Below are positions 1 to 6,949 of a DNA stretch of 10,609 nt, piece after piece. Every line of letters starts with the position of its first letter. Positions within the stretch are counted from its first letter, which is position 1. The stretch comes from a bacterium (GTDB lineage Bacteria; Zixibacteria; MSB-5A5; GN15; FEB-12), in contig DAOUUR010000039.1 in the NCBI GenBank assembly GCA_030668045.1, forward strand, positions 1 to 10,609, in the 5' to 3' direction. The position numbers and the translations under genes are program-made. Under the pieces are notes generated by a model, which saw nothing but the letters and a program-made list of their open reading frames with translations, was not told where the DNA came from and ran no database searches.

Positions 1-828
1 ATTGTTTCCGGCGAGTTCACCGTCCTTATTGGACCCGGAGGTGGCGGCGGTGCCCCCGGTATGGGTGGTGGCAGCGGGGCTTCCGGTACAAGCAAAGCAA
101 GCGGCCCCGGCGATGCTGATGAGATCGATCAGGAATCCGACGAAGGTGAAGAAGGTGAGAATCACTTCCTCGATGTTTCATTCGTCGATAAGGGCGGTTT
201 CCCGATTACCGGTGTTGGCTACAAAATGACCGACCCCGACGGCAAAGAACTCAGAGGCACCCTCACCGGTAAAATCGAAAAACAAGGCGTTGAATCCGGA
301 GACTACGAAATATCTTTACGGGCTATCAATGATGCCCGATGGTCCTCCGAGCAAGCCAAACCGGGCGATAAGCTCACCTTGACCGCAAAAGTCTCCGGAC
401 TTGAGGATGGTACCAATGCCACCATTACGATCCTGGTGAGAGATTTCGATGTCCCCGACCAACTCCTCACGGAGATTGAATCCAAAGTGGAGAACAAAGA
501 AGTCAGCGAGGACTGGGAATACAAAGTCGATGAACGGTGGCTGGAGATTCAGACAGCACGCGAAGAACGCGGCGGTTATTCATCCCCCCGGCTCTATTTC
601 AGTGTTGAGGCCGATGGCGTCAAGGCCCGGTCTCGCATTCTTCGTTTGATAGACGACATGGAAATCACGCTAAAGGACGGCAATGACAAAGCTATCGGCA
701 ACCGACCGTACAAGGCGTATTTCCCCAATGGTGAAGTTCGTGAAGGTAAGCTTGATAAAGACGGCAAGGACAAACTGGAAAACGTGCCACCCGGGAAGGC
801 GAATGTGTCGTTTGGTCGTGGCGAATGA
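1..828 (+). CDS. Spike/adaptor protein, 5'-truncated: Gly-rich linker, Ig-like and VPPG-type beta domains
   Basis: The frame is open from the first base, so the N-terminus lies outside the window; 275 residues are visible and the ATG at 61 is internal. Visible residues 1-12 (IVSGEFTVLIGP) could be the end of a PAAR-like tip fold, followed by a Gly/Ser/Ala-rich linker and an acidic stretch (to about residue 55). Next come a beta domain with the pattern 'FVDxxGxPITG..Y...DPDG', an Ig-like domain around 'LTAKVSGLEDGTNATITI' (about residues 122-140), and a C-terminal domain ending 'EGKLDKDG..ENVPPG...VSF'. The last pattern is familiar from C-terminal extensions of VgrG/PAAR-type T6SS proteins. 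It is clearly paralogous to the protein at 5975-6928. Its place 29 bases before a giant metallopeptidase suggests that it docks that cargo on the spike. The domain match is confident; the PAAR assignment is tentative because that part is cut off. Confidence 0.85.
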   Translation: MVSGEFTVLIGPGGGGGAPGMGGGSGASGTSKASGPGDADEIDQESDEGEEGENHFLDVSFVDKGGFPITGVGYKMTDPDGKELRGTLTGKIEKQGVESGDYEISLRAINDARWSSEQAKPGDKLTLTAKVSGLEDGTNATITILVRDFDVPDQLLTEIESKVENKEVSEDWEYKVDERWLEIQTAREERGGYSSPRLYFSVEADGVKARSRILRLIDDMEITLKDGNDKAIGNRPYKAYFPNGEVREGKLDKDGKDKLENVPPGKANVSFGRGE

Positions 829-857
829 CTGAGACCAAACACCACAACTGATATACT

Positions 858-3800
858 GTGTGTAACCATCTCGAATACATCAAGGGACTACGCGATCGTA
901 TCGGCAAAGTTTCGGCTGTAACCAACCAGCCGAACCAGTTTGTTGAAAACGAAATCGAAGTGCACGTCTTGGAGATGGAAGACGTTCTGTTCCATCTCAA
1001 CAGCGCTGTCATGATGCCCGAAGCCCCCTCCGGCGAAAGCTCCGAAGATGGCGATGCACCCGAAGGTGGTCAGGTCGTTGCCTCCGGCGTCACAGCGCTG
1101 GCCCTCATCTATCGACAGTTTGAATTTGACAAGACCCGACGGATGGTTATCGCCGGACATACCGACAGTTCCGGAGGCATCCCCTACAATTTCACGCTTT
1201 CGGAGAAACGGGCGCGGGGAATTTATGCCCTCCTGACCGGCCGTCGCGACAGCTGGGCCGACACCTGCACCGGACAGCACAAGATTGAAGACTACCAGCA
1301 AATCCTCAAGTACTTCCACCGATACAAAGCAAGTGAAAACTGGGACTGCGACCCGGGCAAGGCCGATGATACCTACGGACCAAAAACAGAATCCGCCTGC
1401 GAAAAGTTTCTCAAGAAGGTCGATCCCGACGAAGCCGACAATATTATGGTCCACATCAAGGCCGGCGATCACAAATGGCCCGTTGAGGCGTGGAAGCACG
1501 CCTACAGTCTCTATATCGAAATCATAGCCAAGACTCTCGGCATTCCTGCCGACAAGATGGACCGTATGGTCACCCTGCAGGAAGGGTTGCGCGATAAGTT
1601 CCTCGAAGAAGCCCACCGTTATGTCGGCTGCGGTGAATCGTTCCCTATCGACAAACCGCAGCAGGAAAACTACAAGTCGCAGAAAAACCGACGGGTTGAG
1701 ATTTTGTTATTTGATGATCGCGATGCCAAGCGTGGCGAGCACCATCCGATCATGACCTGCCCGGTCGGCAAGACCGATGCGGTCCATACCGCCGAAGAGT
1801 GTCCCCTCTGGCGCAAGAAATCTATCGTACCGATCTACATTGATCCGGGCGACATCCATGCCGTTGTCTATCACATGAGGTTTGCCTTTTGGAACCCGAT
1901 GAAGAACAGGGTGGATTACGTGCCAAAAGGCCTTCAGATAACGGCGTGGGAGGAATACGACGGCGTGGCCGAGCGCCGGGAAATCCCGACCGTCACGGTG
2001 GCCAAGGGTACGACCTATTACGTTAAAGTTCAGTATTCGACAACCCCGGATGATCCCAAGCGCAAAGCGATCCATTTCGAGTTTAAGACTGAGCGATCCT
2101 GGGTCTTCACCGGCAGCAAGACGGCCCTTCCAGAGTTTTTCAAAAGAAACGTCGCCGATGTTCGCAAAGAGAAGTTGATCGTGCGACTGCGGTATTACGA
2201 TCTCCCGACTCACTGGTCATCACGCAACTACTGGACCCGCTACGACGGAGACATGAAAAAGGGTGATCGGTTTGAAAAAGTCATCAAGGACCACGCCAAG
2301 CTAAAGCCGTTCGGTGACAAAATCACGGACTCATCAAAGCCGCTTATCTTCTCCCTTGATGATGTTGTTCTGTTGAAACCCGACGGTTCTCAGGACGTGA
2401 AGGATAAGGACGAGTCCGATGCCGCCAAAGACCTATCCGAACACTCACGGTTGTCAATTCTATATGTCAAGGACGAGAACCTCAAACTATACAACCCCGA
2501 GAGCGCCAACCAACCATACTTTACCAAGTTCAAGTTCAAAGCCGACCCGATCCTGACCCGCGCCGGAAAACGAATCAATGTTCTCCACGACATACCGGCC
2601 GACGGTCATACCCGGCTGGTAGTTTTCGCCAACGATTTCTATCATATATGGGATAAACGAACCTGCCAGGCCGATGCGGATCCGTACGACGCTACCCGAG
2701 ACATCAAAGGCGCGCGCGCGGCTGTCATCGGAGACACGGCTCTGCATGTTCACGAAGGCCTCAATAACCACGCCGTAGCCGCCGGTCACCAGAGGTATTC
2801 GGCCAAGCATTGCGGTAACTATGAATTGCACTACTTGCACAATGGCTGTCTGCTGGAAAAAGGTCCCGATAAACTCAAGCGTCGTTCTTTTCTCGTTATC
2901 TATTGGAACAGCTATTTCAAGACATTCGCAAACCCAGACCCCAAAGAAGCCACTCCCGCACAGATCGCGACTCTGGCCTCAGAGGGGCTAAAAGCCTCCG
3001 TCAAACGTTGGGCATCAAAAGGGTACACGATCGAGCCTCGCAAGCCGACAGGCAAAAAGGAGAAACTTGATATCCAAATCAAGCCGTTCTTCCTCTTTGA
3101 AGCGAAACAGGAAGTGGGTGGCAACCGACTCGGCGGTAAGCCCAAGTGCGAAGCCTGGGTGCACGGAACCGATTTCCGTTCCGACATGAGCACGGTCGAG
3201 GCAAACTTCAATTACGAAGATTACAAAGAGAAGGGTGATTCCATAGCCGACGTCGATGGCAAGTCGTACAAACAGCTGGTCGTTTCCCATGAAATTGGTC
3301 ACGCTATGGGCAAAGACGACGAGTACGGCAGTTGGATCGGATACATGGATGGCGCTGCCGTGACCGGTGGTGTGGGCGCTTTTTTCTACAATGCGGACGA
3401 TGAGCGCTTTTCGCAGTACTACATCGGCATGCCCTACGATGCCGACAACTTATCCAATATGTGCTGGCACACCGGCGCCCCTCGCATGAAACACCTTTGG
3501 TTTAATGTCAACTGGCTCAACGACAATTCCAAAACCGGCGGCAATCTCAACACCCTTCTCGGCGGACACCAGTTCCAGGTCGTTCACCGGTTCGACCGTA
3601 AACCCAAGCAACTTACCTACTGGTTACCATCAGGTCCACCCGACGCCCGTGAAGTTATCGTGCCAACCATCAACCGACAGACCCTCAATACCGGGATTGG
3701 CCAGGTAGATGTCGGCGTTTACAAGATGGGCGACGATGAATACAGCCGTAGTATCAAGATTAGTGGCAAGCTCCAGAAGTTTGGCTTCGATGCGGTGATG

Positions 3801-4268
3801 GTTGTTTATATCAAGGTCGGATTTGAATTTGATGGTGTCGATTGGGGGACCGCCAAGAAAAGCAGTTGGATGACATCGCTCCGACAACAGATACAGTACC
3901 TCAACGGTAGATTCTATCTGCACAGTAGTACCGACCATGAGTTAAAGAACATTTATATTTGTTTTGCACCGGCGCTTTTTGAAGATGCCCCTCTGAACAA
4001 ATCGCACTACCACCTTAAGGTCTATTGGGACAACGATTCGAAATTCACCGTCAACAGTCCATTAGACAAACAACTTGAGGTAAGCTGCAACAGTTATATG
4101 CCGGATATCACCAACTACATCTTCGGCTATTATAGCACCAATAAAGTCAAAGCATTCTTCAGGAAATTGATCGGCACATATGCGCCGGGCAAAGACCGAC
4201 TAAAATTTATCGAGACATGGTGGAAAGCGCGTGCTGGATGCGATGGTTTCACGTTGAAAGGAAAATAA
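858..4268 (+). CDS. OmpA-like / peptidoglycan-binding / zinc metallopeptidase fusion, probable secreted effector
   Basis: 1136 residues, no signal peptide. The GTG at 858 is the first start after an in-frame stop at 849-851; there is no clear Shine-Dalgarno. Residues about 34-125 begin an OmpA-like domain (VLFHLNSAVMMPE, then VIAGHTDSSG and LSEKRARGIYALL). It appears to be interrupted by an insert with a PG_binding_1-like signature (WDCDPGKADDTYGPKTESAC, 162-181) and to resume at YVGCGESFPI and KNRRVEILLFD (255-286). A long beta-rich region with 'FSLDDVV' (498-504) follows. Residues 811-823, HEIGHAMGKDDEY, fit the HExxHxxGxxD zinc site, with ligands H811, H815 and probably D821 and catalytic E812; M868 in LSNMCWH may be the Met-turn. 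The last 270 residues are unassigned. Likely role: a peptidoglycan-anchored protease delivered by a contractile injection system. The domains are strong; effector status is inferred from context. Confidence 0.93.
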   Translation: MCNHLEYIKGLRDRIGKVSAVTNQPNQFVENEIEVHVLEMEDVLFHLNSAVMMPEAPSGESSEDGDAPEGGQVVASGVTALALIYRQFEFDKTRRMVIAGHTDSSGGIPYNFTLSEKRARGIYALLTGRRDSWADTCTGQHKIEDYQQILKYFHRYKASENWDCDPGKADDTYGPKTESACEKFLKKVDPDEADNIMVHIKAGDHKWPVEAWKHAYSLYIEIIAKTLGIPADKMDRMVTLQEGLRDKFLEEAHRYVGCGESFPIDKPQQENYKSQKNRRVEILLFDDRDAKRGEHHPIMTCPVGKTDAVHTAEECPLWRKKSIVPIYIDPGDIHAVVYHMRFAFWNPMKNRVDYVPKGLQITAWEEYDGVAERREIPTVTVAKGTTYYVKVQYSTTPDDPKRKAIHFEFKTERSWVFTGSKTALPEFFKRNVADVRKEKLIVRLRYYDLPTHWSSRNYWTRYDGDMKKGDRFEKVIKDHAKLKPFGDKITDSSKPLIFSLDDVVLLKPDGSQDVKDKDESDAAKDLSEHSRLSILYVKDENLKLYNPESANQPYFTKFKFKADPILTRAGKRINVLHDIPADGHTRLVVFANDFYHIWDKRTCQADADPYDATRDIKGARAAVIGDTALHVHEGLNNHAVAAGHQRYSAKHCGNYELHYLHNGCLLEKGPDKLKRRSFLVIYWNSYFKTFANPDPKEATPAQIATLASEGLKASVKRWASKGYTIEPRKPTGKKEKLDIQIKPFFLFEAKQEVGGNRLGGKPKCEAWVHGTDFRSDMSTVEANFNYEDYKEKGDSIADVDGKSYKQLVVSHEIGHAMGKDDEYGSWIGYMDGAAVTGGVGAFFYNADDERFSQYYIGMPYDADNLSNMCWHTGAPRMKHLWFNVNWLNDNSKTGGNLNTLLGGHQFQVVHRFDRKPKQLTYWLPSGPPDAREVIVPTINRQTLNTGIGQVDVGVYKMGDDEYSRSIKISGKLQKFGFDAVMVVYIKVGFEFDGVDWGTAKKSSWMTSLRQQIQYLNGRFYLHSSTDHELKNIYICFAPALFEDAPLNKSHYHLKVYWDNDSKFTVNSPLDKQLEVSCNSYMPDITNYIFGYYSTNKVKAFFRKLIGTYAPGKDRLKFIETWWKARAGCDGFTLKGK

Positions 4269-4277
4269 CCGCCTTGC

Positions 4278-4281
4278 GAGG
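4278..4281 (+). promoter_or_regulatory. Ribosome binding site of the propeller lipoprotein
   Basis: GAGG ends 8 bases before the ATG at 4290. It favours this start over the later in-frame ATG at 4323, which would leave a signal peptide without its basic N-terminal part. Confidence 0.5.
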
Positions 4282-4289
4282 CTACAGGT

Positions 4290-5513
4290 ATGATACGATG
4301 TTGTACGAAGAATTTTCAAATAATGGCCGCTACGGTTCTGGTCGTGCTAACGGCCGGCAGTTGCGGGTCTCAGATCAAAACCGAAGCGCGGAGAACAGGT
4401 AATATGTTTGAGACTAATCTCACTCAGTACCCGGTCAGATATGCCAACTATCAGCGCAATTCGTTCCAGATGGTCAGCTCATCTGCCACTGGAAATCTGC
4501 GATGGGAATGAGCCTACTCCCTGCACGACGACCTGCTGGTGATGCTTCCGCTCAATCTTCTGGTGAAGGAAGACTATATCGGTGTGCGCTCGGCCAACCA
4601 CTTCCTGCTGTACGACCAACGCGGCGGTTTTCGTCACGACAGGGAAGTCGGTCTGCACACACCGGTTGTTTTCGGCGATCAGGGCTTGGCTTACTTCGGA
4701 CAATCCAATCTGCTGAATTTCGAGACGTACAGCGGCGAACCGGAGCTGGATATGAAAGACATCATGGGACTGCATGAGTATTCGCGCCTTCTGTTGTTTA
4801 AACCGACGGCGGAAAAACTCTTGGTCGCACTCCAGTTCCATGGCAGTCCACAAATGACCACCAAATCGTACGACATCTTTACCGTCAAGGTGGAGGAACG
4901 CATGCCCGAGTGGCAATTCAGCGGCGATGGCGTCATTGACCATGTTATGCTAACAAACGATCAGCAAACAATGGTCGTGGTGCGCCAATCGAAAGTCACG
5001 CTGCTGGACTGCAACGATGGAACCGTCGTGCGTGAATTCGACCTCCCCTTCCAGGAGGTCACCACTGCATCGCTCGACCCGCAAGACAACCTCGTTGTCA
5101 TTGCCGAGAAGGAAACCGAAGAGTACACTGGCCCAACACTCGAACTATTCGATCTTACCGGATCGTCACTGTGGTCGGCCAATCTGAATTCGCCGCGCGA
5201 AGAACAACCCCCCTGTTGCGACGCCGAGGGGCACATCTTTGTAATCGACGGTCTCATGTTAAAATGTTTTGTCGCCGGTGAACTCAAGTGGGAGCAGACT
5301 TTATCCGGTGGCGATAATGTCTGGTTGACAGCTACCAAAGATGGCGTGGTATGCATCGACGGACTTTCACTTCGTTCGTTTGATACCGACGGCGAAGAAC
5401 TGTTCAATATCGAAATAACCAAACAGGCCGAAGAGTTTCATGCTCCGGCGGCCCTCGATTCCGGTGGACGCATATATGTCGCCGGTACCGAGCGGCTATA
5501 CTGTTTTGAATGA
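4290..5513 (+). pseudogene. Lipoprotein with PQQ-like beta-propeller, interrupted by an in-frame TGA
   Basis: The reading frame runs from ATG 4290 to TGA 5511-5513 (407 codons) with a single internal stop at codon 74 (4509-4511). The start is supported by GAGG at 4278-4281, 8 bases upstream. The N-terminus has K/R residues, a hydrophobic core and a lipobox-like end (VLTAGSC, Cys25), so the product would be an exported lipoprotein. Downstream of the stop come beta-propeller blades of PQQ/quinoprotein type, for example 'DLTGSSLWSANL', 'VAGELKWEQTL', 'LRSFDTDGEELFNIEI' and 'GGRIYVAGTERLYCFE'. Both parts share one frame, and the TGA sits inside a blade-like context (NLRWE-stop-AYSLHDDLL). It lies 21 bases after the metallopeptidase, a position that suits an immunity or accessory lipoprotein (inference). 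A nonsense mutation or a sequencing/assembly error is the simplest explanation; a TGG or CGA codon turned into TGA would suffice. Confidence 0.8.
4509..4511 (+). other. In-frame TGA interrupting the propeller lipoprotein
   Basis: TGA at codon 74, read as TGG GAA TGA GCC TAC. The same frame stays open on both sides, and the protein sequence is propeller-like on the far side without any shift. The GTG and ATG at 4539 and 4542 have no Shine-Dalgarno in front and would give a product without signal peptide, so they look like internal codons and not a new start. Confidence 0.85.
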
Positions 5514-5517
5514 TAGC

Positions 5518-5522
5518 GGGAG
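5518..5522 (+). promoter_or_regulatory. Ribosome binding site deciding the start of the DcrB/DUF1795 gene
   Basis: GGGAG lies just after the upstream gene's TGA-TAG double stop. Its distance to the ATG at 5532 is 9 bases. The possible starts at 5523 (TTG, abutting) and 5526 (ATG, 3 bases away) are too close, so ATG 5532 is preferred. Confidence 0.55.
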
Positions 5523-5531
5523 TTGATGAAT

Positions 5532-5957
5532 ATGAGTTCGACAAATTGTAAGTTCACGCTTGATCTCGCCGATGGTTGGCAGGACCGTACCGTGCACTAT
5601 TTCATGGGACCGGAAGAAGGCGGCGTGGATCACGCCCTGACCCTCGTTGTGGACCCGACACCGTCCAGTAACAATCTCGAAATATACGCGCACGAACGAG
5701 CCGATCAGGCGATTGAGTCGTTGCCGGTGGCCGAATTGGTCAAGGACGAGGCGATCACCTTAGCCAACGGAACACCGGCCTACGAGGTCGTAATCAAGTG
5801 GGTCCCCGGCGAGGAACGTCCCCTGTTTCGACGAATGATATTCTTGATGCCGGGTGAGACAGCCTATACGTTCACCGCTGACTTCTCCAAGCGAACGCTC
5901 AAGACAATCAGCGTTCAAGTGCTGGAGATGATCAACAAATTCAAACCGGGTGTCTGA
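5532..5957 (+). CDS. DcrB/DUF1795-family protein, Eag-like effector chaperone
   Basis: 141 residues from the preferred ATG (144 if TTG 5523 were used). The sequence has the single alpha/beta domain expected of the family: an N-terminal strand 'CKFTLDLADGWQDRTVHYFMG', a helix region 'YAHERADQAIESLP', then 'GTPAYEVVIKW', 'PLFRRMIFLMPGETAYTFTADF' and a C-terminal helix 'VLEMINKFKPG'. There is no signal peptide or lipobox, unlike DcrB itself, so a cytoplasmic role is expected. DUF1795 proteins encoded beside T6SS effectors (Eag family) bind and protect N-terminal membrane segments of their cargo before loading. Here the 1072-residue protein two genes downstream has such a segment and is the likely client. 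The family call is confident; the client is inferred from context. It follows the propeller gene by 18 bases and precedes the Ig-like adaptor by 17. Confidence 0.85.
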   Translation: MSSTNCKFTLDLADGWQDRTVHYFMGPEEGGVDHALTLVVDPTPSSNNLEIYAHERADQAIESLPVAELVKDEAITLANGTPAYEVVIKWVPGEERPLFRRMIFLMPGETAYTFTADFSKRTLKTISVQVLEMINKFKPGV

Positions 5958-5974
5958 AAACTGGTACAAAGCTA

Positions 5975-6928
5975 ATGGGACAACTGACGTTTAACAAATC
6001 TACCGACTCCAAACACAAGGTCGAACTGGAACCGTCTATCATTTCGATTGACTGGTTGTCGGGACGTGCCTCTGCCGGCCAGAAGGTAACGTTCGAAATC
6101 TGCACTGAGTTCGTCGGCTACAACGCCCCAATAAAAATCACCGGCAAGAGCGAAGACGGCAAGAAACTCGGCAAGATCAAAGCCACCATTCGTAACAACC
6201 GATACCTCGGCGAACTTGACGTACCCGAAGATATCAAACAGTCCGACACCGTCTATCTTGAGATAAAGTTTCCCAAGAATGATCTCTCCGGTGAATCGAC
6301 GCGTCTCCCCGTCGGACCGGCTATCAGGGTAACCGAGTTCAAGTGGAGCGAGAAAGAAGCGCGGCGCGGTGACATCCTCACAATGTCGGCGAAGGTCAGT
6401 GGCGTCCCTGACGGCACCGAGGCAACAGTCACTATCTATGAGTTCGACCGTGATCGTGTGCACGACAAGATCACCGAACTGCCCGGACAGGTCGGCGATG
6501 GCAAGATTGAAGTCCGCTGGGAATATGAATACCACGAGGACACCGATGAAATCCCCATTGAGGATGAGCTTGCCAATTTTGGCAGCAACTACAACCCGCC
6601 GGAATACTTCTTTACCGTCAAATTGGAAGGCAACGAATTTGGCCGCGAGCAGGAATCGAAACTGCTCTTGTTCAAGGACTGGATTGAAATTGAGGGCGAG
6701 GACGCTTTTGGCAATCCGTTGAAAGATGGCGACTATATCCTCACCCTCCCCGATGGCACCAAGACCGAAGGTAAACTCGACGGCGATGGCAGAGCGGTTG
6801 TCAAAGACGTCCCCCCCGGTGCATGTCAACTTGAGTTCCCAGAAAAGGACGACGACTCAGATAGTAACGGCGACTCAGGTTCGAACGGGGATTCAAGTAC
6901 GAACGGTGAAGCAACCACGAGCGGTTAG
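5975..6928 (+). CDS. Ig-like / VPPG-domain adaptor protein, paralogue of the gene at 1-828
   Basis: 317 residues from ATG 5975; the upstream Shine-Dalgarno is weak. No signal peptide or membrane segment. Two successive Ig-like units are suggested by 'ISIDWLSGRASAGQKVTFEI' (about 23-42) and 'VTEFKWSEKEARRGDILTMS' (about 116-135). A third beta domain (about 234-285) ends 'TEGKLDGDGRAVVKDVPPG', the same terminal pattern as in the first gene. In the middle domain 14 of 22 aligned residues are identical to the first gene (LTMSAKVSGVPDGTEATVTI against LTLTAKVSGLEDGTNATITI plus one flanking residue on each side). It lacks the Gly-rich linker and possible spike part, so it may be a free adaptor between spike and the following 1072-residue cargo. 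The tail is an acidic Ser/Asn/Gly/Asp low-complexity segment. Its TAG stop lies in the same frame as the next gene, with seven sense codons between. Confidence 0.92.
   Translation: MGQLTFNKSTDSKHKVELEPSIISIDWLSGRASAGQKVTFEICTEFVGYNAPIKITGKSEDGKKLGKIKATIRNNRYLGELDVPEDIKQSDTVYLEIKFPKNDLSGESTRLPVGPAIRVTEFKWSEKEARRGDILTMSAKVSGVPDGTEATVTIYEFDRDRVHDKITELPGQVGDGKIEVRWEYEYHEDTDEIPIEDELANFGSNYNPPEYFFTVKLEGNEFGREQESKLLLFKDWIEIEGEDAFGNPLKDGDYILTLPDGTKTEGKLDGDGRAVVKDVPPGACQLEFPEKDDDSDSNGDSGSNGDSSTNGEATTSG
6863..6916 (+). repeat. Three 18-bp imperfect tandem repeats encoding SNGDSG / SNGDSS / TNGEAT
   Basis: Three units of 18 bases at 6863-6880, 6881-6898 and 6899-6916 share the core [AT]CGAACGGnGA or AGTAACGGCGA. 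They encode the six-residue repeats SNGDSG, SNGDSS and TNGEAT at the C-terminus of the Ig-like adaptor. They probably arose by local duplication and form a flexible acidic tail. Confidence 0.75.
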
Positions 6929-6949
6929 ACCGTAGAAACGCAGGAACTT

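Noticed and set aside
888..1616. Open frame of 242 codons on the minus strand
   Set aside because: It is opposite the OmpA-like domain, whose sense motifs are clear; treated as a shadow.
4509..4560. Selenocysteine at the in-frame TGA
   Set aside because: I see only a weak ACC-TGCT-GGT hairpin downstream, the protein family (PQQ-like propeller) is not redox-selenoprotein-like, and the context suits Trp or Arg.
4539..5513. Propeller as a separate gene starting at GTG 4539
   Set aside because: There is no Shine-Dalgarno, the frame is the same as the upstream lipoprotein part, and the product would lack an export signal; one interrupted gene is simpler.
5972..6829. Long open frame of 285 codons on the minus strand
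   Set aside because: It mirrors the Ig-like adaptor almost exactly, has no domain pattern of its own and is a by-product of the sense-strand codon bias.
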